A DNA stretch of 64,000 nucleotides. Origin: Plazaster borealis. Lineage: Eukaryota > Echinodermata > Asteroidea > Forcipulatida > Labidiasteridae. The notes beneath the pieces were generated by a model, which was not told where the DNA came from, searched no databases, and saw only the letters and a program-made list of their open reading frames with translations. The DNA lies in assembly GCA_021014325.1 (NCBI GenBank), contig CM037461.1, positions 6,291,501-6,355,500 of the forward strand, written 5' to 3'. Shown here one piece after another: positions 28,401-40,400 of the stretch. The position numbers and the translations under genes were made by a program. The first letter of the stretch is position 1. The number at the start of each line of letters is the position of its first letter.

Positions 28401-31400
28401 TAGAGCTGAGAAAAATAGTTACAAACAGTGTTCTTGTTTTTTGGTGAACAACCTTAAACATGAAACAACGAACCTGTGTAATTTTGGGCTAGTCCGTAAT
28501 GCGAAAGTAGTGAAAAACACGCTCAATTTTCAGCTTGTAAACACGTTGTCCTGTGTTTTGGTTGTAAACAGCTAGAAATCAGCTGTAGCTTTTTTTTATA
28601 TTTTTGTATAGGTTTTTAGATACAGTTCTTTTGAATATGACTTTATTTCAGAGGGAAATATTTCACAGGAAAACAAATATATGTACAATGAGAACTTATC
28701 GATAAGTAAGTTTTCAGAATTCAATTAAACATGTTTTTTATACTTAACGATCCTACATAATACCTTTAAAGTAGTTTTGACGAGAACCACTTCACTTTTT
28801 TGAAGTAGCAATAGATTATGCAGTTTCGCTCGTATTCAAACATCCGGTACCAAGTTGGTCCCAACCATTTTGAGTGTTTTGTGTGTGAGGTTTTTTTTTT
28901 TTTTTTTTTTGTTCTTCTTGTTGTTAAATACTTTAGTTTTAAAGTAATATATGGCTATAACAAATGCATCATACTGTTGGGAAAATAAAAGTTAACCATG
29001 GAATATACAAAGTAAACTAAATCAAAATAATACTAACACAAAATAAGTACAAACAAAATTAACAAAAACACACAAATGAGAATAAGACTTTACCCCCATT
29101 TTCGGGTTTTTGAAAACAGTTAGGAATTTTGCCCAACTGACGTTCATGTTATCATGATTGGCAAATTGGGTTTTGAAAAACATAAGCAACCTTGTCCATA
29201 ATGTTAATTTGTTTCAACGTTAATTTATACAAATGGGTCGTATTGTAAAACAAAATGTAACTAGACATTAGGTGTTTGTGAACAAACACAAAGCTGTTCC
29301 GTGTTTGTTTTACATGCTCAAAGGTTTTAAACTGAAAATAATTCGAAAATTGGTTGTGTAGTTCTTGAGATATGGTTCCATTTCCAGTTGACCCGGAAGT
29401 AAAGGTCAACAGTGGGTCACGGTAACCCAAGTTCAATCTTCAATGCTCAAAGAGTCTATAACTGAAAAGAAATTGCAAATCGGGTGTGTACTTCTTGAGA
29501 TCTGGTCCCACTTCCGGTTGATTTGGAAGTAAAGGTCAACATGGAGTCATGGTAACCGAAGTTCAATGTTTAATGCTCAAAGGATATATAACTGAAAAGA
29601 AATTGAAAATCGGTTGTGTACTTCTTGAGATATGGTCCCACTTCCGGTTGACCCAGAAGTAAAGGTCATCAAGGGGTCACGGTAGGACCGAAGTTCAATC
29701 TTTAATGCTCAAAGAATCTATAACTGAAAAGAAATTGAAAATCGGTTGTGTAGTTCTTGAGATGTGGTCCCACTTCCGGTTGACCCGGAGCTAAAGGTCA
29801 ACATGGGGTCATGTTAACCCAAGGCTAATCTCCAATGCCCAAGGAGTCTATAAGTGAACAATTTTTGAAATTAGGCTGTGTACTTCTTCAGATATGGTGC
29901 TGCAAAGATTAACTAATTATAAAGCTTTGAATTACCGTAATTTGACACCCGATGGCGTCACAGTAACAAAAATGTGTTTTTCATACTAATAAATTTGATA
30001 AGGAACACGATGGTATATAACTTATCCCAATCCAATGCCTTTTAACGAAAACCCTATTAGAACGTACGTATTTCCTCTCGGTTAAGATTCCAATATCACG
30101 GCAGTCTTTGAAGCCTAGCCGTGATTGCGCAATCACGGCACAATTTGCCAGCTAGCCATGGGGTCCGATTTGTCACTTCATCGTTAATTATCTTGAAAAT
30201 ACATTGTACCTTGATTAGTTTTAATGGTCTGGAATAACTCTTAGTGAAAGCATTCGTGTTTTAAAATAAAATTTCTTTCTTTTAGGTAACTCTCGTAGTC
30301 TTTGTTATTTCAATACAACTTTGCGTGCAGCAATATTTGTATGAAACATTGAACGTTAGGTGGCGTTCCACACGAATCAATTGCGCATGCTCACTTTTGC
30401 GATGGGTGATTGCGCAAAGTCAAAATGCTGCAATGAAGAATGAAGAGATTCAATGTTTTTGATCACATGCCGGTTGTGTAAATAGGTTGTTTTTCTTGAA
30501 ATGTTGTTTTTGAAACTGCTGTTACACGGGTCGCCAACTGTTTCAGAAACGGTGGATACACGGTTAAGTGACATATCTTACGGTTAAACGTTCACAATTG
30601 TATGGTTTGGATAAATGTTCACTTGAAAAGTGCAGCGAAATGCTGACCATAATAATTGCGATCACGATTTGCACAGCAAACAATCCCATGCCACACACCC
30701 TTATCGTTTCCAATTTGCAGGCTTAAGTCTTCGTTATTTCGTTGCGTGCGGCATTAGTTGCAAGAAACATTGAACGCTAGAGGGTGTTGCACAACAAATC
30801 AATTGCACATGATCGTTTATTTTGCAGGGTGATTGCGCAAATTCAAAATGTTGCAATAAAGACCCAATGTTTTTTATCGTTTGAGTGGTTGTGTTAATGT
30901 TTTTTTTTGTTAATGAAACGCGTGTTACCAATCATTTCAGATACGGTCAAACAATTAGAAAAACAACTGTAAATGCACAGGCTTTGTAAGCCTATACCTG
31001 TTATGGTCAGACGGTTAACCATCCGATCAACGGTTAAACATCTGCGTTATTACAGTTCGGATAAAATAATGTTAAAAAATCAACCTCAAAAAGTGTCGCG
31101 AAATTTGTTAAAAAATCAACCTCAAAAAGTGTCGCGAAAATTGGATTGTAGTAAATGCAAATGGTTAAGCCCGGTTCATACTTCCTGCGAATGCGAATTC
31201 GAATGCGAAGCGAATTTGACATGAATTTGACGTCACAACTCTGTTTTCGCTGCGAATATTTTCGCAAAAGTTGAGCTTGGCTCACTCCTGCGAATTATTT
31301 GTTGCGAATTTGTGACGTCAATATTCACTTTGCATTAGCATTCGCAGGAAGTATGAACTGGGCTTTACACATGTAACTGACCGTTTCAGAAACGGTTACG

Positions 31401-34400
31401 GGTTTACTAAAAAATAACTGTAAATGCATGTAAAGCTAAATGCTGTTGTATTAAAATCGTAAATGTAACAATTTTTCTACCCTGAAATGTTATTCTTGTT
31501 TTGGCTAAAACAGTACATTCATATATGAGATAAGTGTATTGTAATTTTTGCTCTTCACACCCCCAAATCCAGCACTGACCGTTTAGCCATGGAAAAGCTC
31601 ATTTCTCTTTTCTACACCTAGCCCTTTCCTCAATCAATTCCTTTTATTGCTTTATTGCAACCACCAGTAAGTTTTTTGCTACACGGCGGTTTTCTGAAGT
31701 AATGCCTTTGCATAAGAAACCTAAAACATCGTTTTCCGGCGAACGGGACCCAAGCGCAAACAATTCTACCACGCCGGCACATCGTCTCAGAACACGGCAG
31801 TCTATTTTTCACGTCCACGCTGCACTGGAACCCGAATAACGATCTGATTTGAGCGGTCACAAGACGCTGCGCTGGAGAGAGACAAAATAATATTATTCTC
31901 GAGTGAGCGAACGTAGACTTGTGTCAGTCGGCGTCAGGGATGATGACTCTATGTATATTCTACAAAAAACGCAATTGAACACGGGTCATAAAGGGTTTAG
32001 GACTTGATCGCGAGTTGCAAAAAGCAAAAAACTGCACCGTTAAACTCGTATAGCGCCCTCAATCGTTTAAAAACTTTAGAAATTGACACTTTTTGTATAT
32101 AAACACAAATTAAATTCTAGGCAGTAGTACCCATGGCGTTAAATTTGCCTGAGAATTTGGGTTTTTTCTCGACTGACTATGTTTTAATAAGTTTTGATGC
32201 TTTTAAACTGACCGTCAATAAAATCTTTCTCGTTTTAAGAAACATTTGTGTACTCTAGGACGTTAAATTTGAGCTTAATTGAAAAATTATGTCTCTAGAA
32301 GTCGGATTTGTTTTCACAATCCCCATATGTTTGAACACGGGTGAAAACGCCCGATAAATTTCGTCATGATGACGTCGTTCTGCATTTTAGGCCGGCAATT
32401 TCATCTACATTATCCCAGAAGTCTAAAACTGAAAAAAGTTTGACTATCGGGGGTATATTTTTTGAGATATGGCGGTAATAAGATTGGCTAATTAAATATT
32501 CATGTCATTATAACTTAGTAAACTAATTAATTAATTGAAGCTAATTAGATTTTACAACAACTTCATGGCCTAAGCTTCAATATGATATAGGATTTAAGTC
32601 TTTCATATTCACTAAAAATGTTATTAGGAATAAACAAAACCGTGTTCAAATGCTATGGGGATTTAGGCGGATAGAAAGAATAATAATAATAAAAATAATA
32701 AAAATCTCGACGAAAACAATAGCTGTTCCGACAGTAGGTCGGAACAGCTAATAAAAATCTCGACGAAAACAAAACCTGTTCCGACTGTAGGTCGGAACAG
32801 CTAAAAATGTGTTTTTCATACTAATAAATTTGATAAGGTACACGATGGTATGTAACTTATCCCAACCCAATGCCTTTTAACGTAAACCCTATTAGAACGC
32901 ACGTATATCCCCTCTCGGTTAGGATTCCAATATCACGGCAGTCTTTGACGTCTAGCCGTGATTGCGCAATCACTGCACATTTTGCCAGCTGCCGAGGAGT
33001 CCGATTTGTCACTTCCTCGTTAATTATCTTGGAAATACATTGTACCTTGATTAGTTTTAATGGTCTGGAATAACTCTTAGTGAAAGCATTCGTGTTTAAA
33101 AACAAAAAAAAATCTTTCTTTTAGGTAACTCTCGTAGTCTTTGTTATTTCAACACAACTTTGCGTGCAGCAATATTTGTAAGAAATATTGAATGCTAGGG
33201 GGCGTTCCAACGATTCGATTGCGCATGCTCGCTTTTGCAGTGTGATTGCGCAAAGTCAAAATGCTTCATGAAGAATGAAGGCATTCAATGTTTTTGATCA
33301 CATGCAGGTTGTGTCAACAGTTTTTTTTTTACTTGAAATGTTGTTTATGAACCTGCTGTTACACGGGTGGCCAACTGTTTCAGAAACGGTTACATGCTTT
33401 AAAAAAAACTACTGTGAATGCGCAGGCTTATACGTAAACGGTTGTGCGGTTAAGTGACAGATCTTACGGTTCAACGTTCACATTTGTACGGTTCGGATAA
33501 ATGTTGACAAATTCATTTGAAAAGTGCTGCGAAATGCTGACCATAATAATTGCGATCACGGTGTCACACACACCCATATCGTTTCCAATTTACAGGCTTA
33601 AAGCCCGGTTTATACTTTCTGCGAATGCGAATGCGAAGCGAATTTTGGTGCCGCAATAACGCACTGCCCTTCATTTGTGACGCAAGAAAATTCGCTGTGC
33701 ACGAAGCATTCGCAGGAAGTATGAACCGGGCTGAAGTCTTTGTTATTTCATTACTTTGCTTGCGGCATTAGTTGCAAGAAACATTGAACGCCAGAGGGCG
33801 TTGCACAACAAATCGATTGCACATAGACCTTTTCGCAAATACACAGTGTGAACAAGTTTCCCATAGAGCCGCAGTGCATGCTGGTCTTGCTAGCGATCAA
33901 ATTGATTGCTTTTGATCGCTAGCTAGACCTGCATGCTATGGTAAACTTGTGCACACCGTGTATTTGAAAAAAAGGTCTATGATCGTTTATTTTTGCAGGG
34001 TGATTGCGCAAGTCAAAATGTTGCAAAATTCCCAATGTTTTTTTTTTTTTTTGAGTGGTTGTGTTATTGAGGGTTTTTTGTTCATGAAACGCGTGTTACA
34101 AAAATTGAGCACGGCTCACCTCTTGCAAATTATTCGTTGGGAATTTGTGACGTCAGTATTTGCTTCGCATTGGCATTCGCAGGAAGTATGAACCGGGCTT
34201 TACACATGTAACTGACCGTTTCAGAAACAGTTACGGGTTTACTAAAAAATAACTGTAAATGCATGTAGAGCTTAATGCTCTTGCAGTAAAATCGTAAATG
34301 TAACATTTTTTCTACCCTGAAATGTTATTCTTGTCGGGCTAAAACAGTAAATTCATATATGGGATAATAGTGTATGTAATTTTTGCTCTTCACACCCCCA

Positions 34401-37400
34401 AATCCAACACTGACCGCTAAGCCATGGAAAAGCTCATTTCTTTTTTCTACACCTAGCCCTTTCCTCAATCAGTTCTTTTTATTGCTTTATTGCAACCACC
34501 AGTAAGTTTGTTGCTACACTGCGGTTTTCTGAAGTAATGCCTGTGCATAAAAAACCTAAAACATATCGTTTTCCAGCGAACGGGACCCAAGCGCAGACAA
34601 GTCTACCACGCCGGCACATCGTCTCAGAACACGGCGGTCTATTTTTCACGTCCACGCTGCACTGAAACCCGAATAACGATCTGATTTGAGCGGTCACAAG
34701 ACGCTGCGCTGAGAGCGAGGATTATTCTCGATTCCTAGCCTGGGAGTAGACTTGTGTCAGTCGGCGACAGGAATGATGACTCTATGTATAATTCTACAAA
34801 AACGCAACAACACGGGTCATAAAGGGTTTAGGACTTAATCGCGAGTTGAAAAAAGCAAAAAAACTGCACCGTTAAACTCGTATAGCGCCCTCAATCGTTT
34901 AAAAAGTTTAGAATTTGACACTTTTCGTATATAACCACAAATCACATTCTAGGCAGTGTACCCATGGCGTTAAATTTGCCTGATAATTTTTTTTTTTTTC
35001 TCTCGGTGTGTTTTAATAAGTTTTGATGCTTTTAAACTGACCTTCAATAAAATCTGTCTTGTTTTAATAAACATTTGTGTACTCTAGGATTTTGAAAAAA
35101 AGCCTAATTGAAAAATTATGTTTCTAGAAGTCGGATTTGTTTTCACAATCCCCATGTGTTTGTTCACGGGTGAAAACGCCCAATAAATGACGTCATGATG
35201 ACGTCGTTCTGCATTTTAGGCCGGCAAACTCATCTGCATTATCCCAGAAGTCTAAAACTGAACAAAGTTTTACGATATGGGGTATTTTTTTTTGAGATAT
35301 GGTGGTAATAAGATTGGCTAATTAAATATTCATGTCATTATAACTTAGTAAACCAATTAATTAATTTAAGCTAATCAGATTTTACAACAACTTCATGACA
35401 TTTGCTTCCATATGATATAAGATTTAAGTCTTTCATATTCACTAAGTTTTTTTTAGGAATTAAACAAAATTGTGTTCAAATGCTATGGGGATTTAGGCGG
35501 ATAGAAAGAATAATAATAATAATAAAAATAATAAAAATCTCGACGAAAACAATAGCTGTTCCGACTACTATGTCGGAACAGCTAATAATACAAATCTCGA
35601 CGAAAACCATAGCTGTTCCGACTACTATGTCGGAACAGCTAAAAATAATTTAAAAAATCTCAACGAAAACAATAGCTGTTCCGACTACTTTGTCAGAACA
35701 GCTAATTATTTCTGTAACATACTGTTGTGGGTAAGTTTATTTTCAAGAATCTTTGACAACACCTTTCTACTTGCAGGGTGCCTTCACCCCATGATAAAAT
35801 ATAACTGGAAGACGATATTTTACTTTCAAGATGTTGTCATTCCGAGACAAATCATTACGGAATGTCGTTATATTACCTTTACAAGGTCATCATCCTGCAG
35901 TAAACTATCCCAGGATCTCAAAAAGTATAATATGGCACTTCAAGAGCTCCGTAGATCCCCACTATGCACAGTTTTAAATGCTTCTAGTACAGATTTAGCT
36001 GCGCGCAAACTGCTTGCTCATCAAAACATTTTATTCAATTCAGTTTATTGTTCCTATCATTGAGAAAAAATGTCCTTGCATACATGTCATACACAACATA
36101 ATTACACACCAACACAAATTTACTGAATATCAATAAATCAATTTAACAACATCTTAGCAGAAGGTAATTAACGTCTTGTCTGATCATTGAGGAGACGGAC
36201 AGCGTATGGTATGAAGGAGTTGAGATATTTGTTTGTTTTGCATCGAAGTGAATGTCAACTCCTACCACTCCTTAGTCTGGTGAACAATTTGTTTTCGACC
36301 ACTAGAAACATAGCACTTCATTTCCTTACCATTCAAGCTATGATGGGAACACACTGTAAAAATCGGCCATGCTTCAGGTGCTCAATGTGATCGACATGTT
36401 AAGGTTGAGGCACTTGAGGTGACAGTGTTGAGCCAAATCAGTTAGGGTACTTCAAGTGCCTGTAGTGCCGGTTATTTCGGGACAAACATTGGTGCTGGTT
36501 TAAAATCAGAATTAAGTGTCAGTTATGTGCAAAATATTGAATACCCGAAGCACCTCATGTGCTTGTTACGAAGTAGCTCAAGTGCCAGGGTGTTTTTTTT
36601 TTCTGGACAAATAGGTGATGGTTTTTAAGTGCAAGAGGTGCAAATCATTTGTACATATACAGTGATCCTACTTTTCATTCACTATTTTTTGATTTCCTCT
36701 TTGCAGGGATCTCGTACAAAATCGTATTTCGTCCATTGAGCCGGGTGCTTTCGCAGGACTGAATAATCTAAAAGTATTGTAAGTATCATTTTGTATAAGA
36801 AATTGTTAATAATTTCACACATTGCAACCGTATCTTAATTCGGTACCACAATGGCTGTAGACGTATACTGGTGTTTTTAAAATCTAACTTCCGATTTGAA
36901 CCGGAAGGAAAGTTCAAAATGGGGTCATGTCTGCATACGACATGTGGAATTAGTGACGACCTTCAGTATGTCACGTAAATAAAAACATTGTATATGTTTG
37001 AACAACATTGTATATATCGAATCGTTGCGGTACCCGCTGCTGGAACCTAGGATTCGAACTGCCTCTAGCCACCGGCCGGCCCAAATCAATACATTTTAAG
37101 TTGAAAAAAGCAGGACGAACAGTTTGACGTGAGGGCGACCTACGCCAGTGTGCCAATCAGTTAAAATGCCATTAACCTAATCGCGGTAGACGTTTTGCAA
37201 TGTTGCGGTCGTAGATTTAGACCTAACTAGTCGGAAAGCAAAATTATTAAAGAAAAGTGAAAGTGAAAATATTGATTTCATTTTTTTTTTTTTTTTTTTT
37301 TTTTTAATTTTCAAGTTTGAGGTTTATTCTTGAAGACACAAGTTTTCCCGCCAATAACCAGATTGTTGTTATATGTAATCTTTTATTAACTTCTTTTCAA

Positions 37401-40400
37401 AAAGGCATATTTCTGACAATTTGCTGACGGTTTTTCAACCCAACATTTTCACTGGACTACAAACTGTGCGTCACCTGTAAGTAAAACAAGTAATTATTAT
37501 AAACTAACCTTTAAAGATGGGGGGGATATGAAAGAAAAGTTACATCGACGCAGGGGGAGTTAATTTATTGAAAATGAAGGCCCAATTCAAGCCTTTTTGT
37601 CATATTTTTGCGCTAATTTTTTTGCGCGCACCTTTTTGTAAATTTTGGGGGACTTTTTGTATTGTTATGGGTTTTTTATTGGGGCGTTCGCCACCGCCCC
37701 CTTGTTACGGGACTGCAAGAACATAAGAGGATGGGATATGGAAGCAGCGACCACTGACAAACCCGTTCCCCGTAACCCCCCCCCCCCCAAAGCAATGCCA
37801 TGCCCCCCCCCCCCACACACCGAACAAATTATAAGGGATGGGTATATTTATTGAGGTGACTGCAAAACATGAAGGCGAGCCGTAAAGAGACTTAAGTAGG
37901 GGGAGGGGGTAGGTGAGCTGTTCGACGGGATAACGTGAACAACGAGCAGAGGCGTTTTGAATGCGTCGGGGCTTGTCAATTTTGTAGTACGGCAGGTTAA
38001 AGTGGAGACAGTTGTGGAAATCCAAGCGTACTTGTAGATAAATATGATTATCACTTCGTATCATTTCGTCTGCCTCTTCTGCTTCTCCTTCCTTTTAACA
38101 ATTTGCATTACCTGTCTTTACAGGGATATAGGCGACAACCCATGGACAGTTATTAAATCAGGGGCATTCAATGGTCTGGAGAGTCTGGAGATACTGTAAG
38201 TTTAAGATTGTAATTAAAGGCAGAGTACTATTTTGGTAATTATCAAAGACAAGTATCCTCACTTGGTGTATCCCAACATATGCATACAATAACACACCTG
38301 TGAACATGTTGGCTCAATTGGCCATCGAAGTTGGAAGAAATGCCGAGCAATTTGCCATATTTTTGAACGCACGAAGGCGCTTTCTTCAGGGAATGTCTTG
38401 CATTACAATTACAGTTTTATCTTATTTTAATTGCCTGCATGTACTTTTCTTGCATCAATGACGAAATACATTAACATAATAATAACAAAAAAGAAACAAA
38501 AACCCGTTTTTATCTGATTTTCATCACGTTAAAATTGGTCCACATGCGCCCTCACGCGGTCAAAAATACGGCGAATACCTTGTTGCATAGAATGTTGTGC
38601 TTTCAGAAAAGCTTCACCCATAAAGCCTTTCCCAGATGTGTTGGGGTGAAGACTACATTTTTCCCAAAAAGTACACTACCTTTTGTGATATTTACAGAAC
38701 ATAGATACTAATTTGTGTGTTACTGAAGTCTTTCGGTGGGTCTTTGTTATTTATATGCTTTACTTAGTTATCCACTGGAGCCGCTGTTTTTGTTGTTAAG
38801 AATGGTGCATTTCTGGATTTTACTGTTTCAGGGTCTTGCAGCGTCGCTCAAACGAGACAGTTAACTTTATAGTGGATAAGCACGAGCTGGAACATATGAC
38901 AAAACTCACTTCAGTGTAAGTTTACTATGTAGCTTTTTTTTTTTTTTTTTTTTTTTTTTGTAGGGATGCCCTTTTGTGGTGGCTATTAATGAAACTGATT
39001 AACAATTACTGAATATGGTTAACACGCATTCAAATTCGGATTGTTTATTTCAAACTTAATGACAGCTCGTGACTATTATATAAACTTGTATCGAGTAATA
39101 AACCACAACGGAAATTGACTGGGTAACTTTGAAATAAATTGTGTTTGAACGAAGAAAAATTGACCAAAGTTGGAGTTGAACCTGCAATCCCAGAATAAAC
39201 TTGTCGGCGCTCTACAAACTGAGGTACCTAGCGCTATTGTGACCGTCTCTTTTTGTTCCACTCAAAATTAACTGAATGTTTACCTATTTTGGGGGGGTGG
39301 GGGTTGTCAAATCAGCCAAAAAGCGGACCCTAACACATTTAATCACACACTTTCCCCTAACACATTTAATTACACACTTTCCAACTGCCGGTGCTGCTTT
39401 TAAAATAATAATGTATTTCAATTCTTCTGATTTCCATAAAGGTTGGTAGACGATTCTAAAATGTGTTGCCTCCTTGACACGAAAACCATCGGAATCGACA
39501 TTTGTGTTCCTGACAATGAATTCCATACGGAAATACCATACCTGAGCTGCAACCGAATTATGCACAACTCCGTATTACGGGTTTTCGTATGGTGTCTTGG
39601 ATTTAGCGCCCTCATCGGCAACGCTGGAATAATTGTATGGAGATTAAACATGAAAGACTCAGGCAAGCGTTCGCAATCCGTCCTCATTCTCAATCTGGCG
39701 GTGTCGGATCTCATCATGGGCGTGTACATGTTGATAGTCGGCGGAGCTGATGTTCATTTCCAGGATGATTACTTTCTCCACGCGAACGAGTGGAAGTCGA
39801 GTCCCATCTGTAAATTCGCCGGTTTCCTGTCGATGCTGAGCTCAGAGGCATCGGTGTTTTTCATCACAATGATCAGCATCGATCGATTCCTGTGCGTGGT
39901 GTTCCCATTCGGGAAGAAATGGTTCCGTCTAGAATCGGCCCGAATGGCGACTCTCGTCATGTGGTGTATAGCCCTAGCCATCAGCGTCCCTCCAGTGTTT
40001 CTCCAGGATATGCTCGACGGCAAGAACCAGACATTCTACGGGCTGTATGATATTTGCGTAGGGCTCCCTCTGGTGATCAAACCCAGGACTGGCTCCCTAA
40101 ACAAAACCCTCCTTGTGGAAACACTTCTGAACCAAACCGTCACCCAGAAAGCCGGGCCTTCCTGGATATTCTCAGCCACCGTGTACCTTGGGATTAACTT
40201 CGTCTGTTGCCTGGTAGTCATCGTCTGCTACGCCGCAATAGCATTCGTAGTCATCATCAAGTTACCAGCCAAGAAGTTGCATAAGAGGAATGACAGGGAG
40301 CACCGCAGGAGGGAGATGACCATGGCAACGCGCATGCTCCTTATCGTCGGTACTGACTTCTGTTGCTGGATGCCTGTGATCATCATGGGGATTTTATCAC

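Larger units (their letters stand above)
29971..32805 (+). repeat. Tandem duplication of about 2.84 kb, first unit
   Basis: Starts aatgtgtttttcatactaat and aligns along its length with 32806-35640 (period 2835). It carries the older AGCCCGGTTCATAC MITE at 31165-31367, which predates the duplication because half survives in unit 2. No protein domain was recognised: the two ORFs at 31630-31860 and 34479-34697 diverge through indels between units. Confidence 0.85.
32806..35640 (+). repeat. Tandem duplication of about 2.84 kb, second unit
   Basis: Begins with the same aatgtgtttttcatactaat and ends at the same cggaacagctaaaaat. It differs by two gained elements (33602-33731 and 33825-33978), deletions (left half of the 31165 MITE), and many substitutions. 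Confidence 0.85.

Noticed and set aside
29330..29915. CRISPR array
   Set aside because: The units are 130 bp contiguous diverged repeats with no repeat-spacer structure, in a eukaryotic intron.
31630..34697. Conserved 72-76-residue minus-strand protein in both duplicates
   Set aside because: The N-terminal halves match only because the DNA is duplicated; indels shift the frame after about 46 residues, and there is no domain or codon-level constraint.
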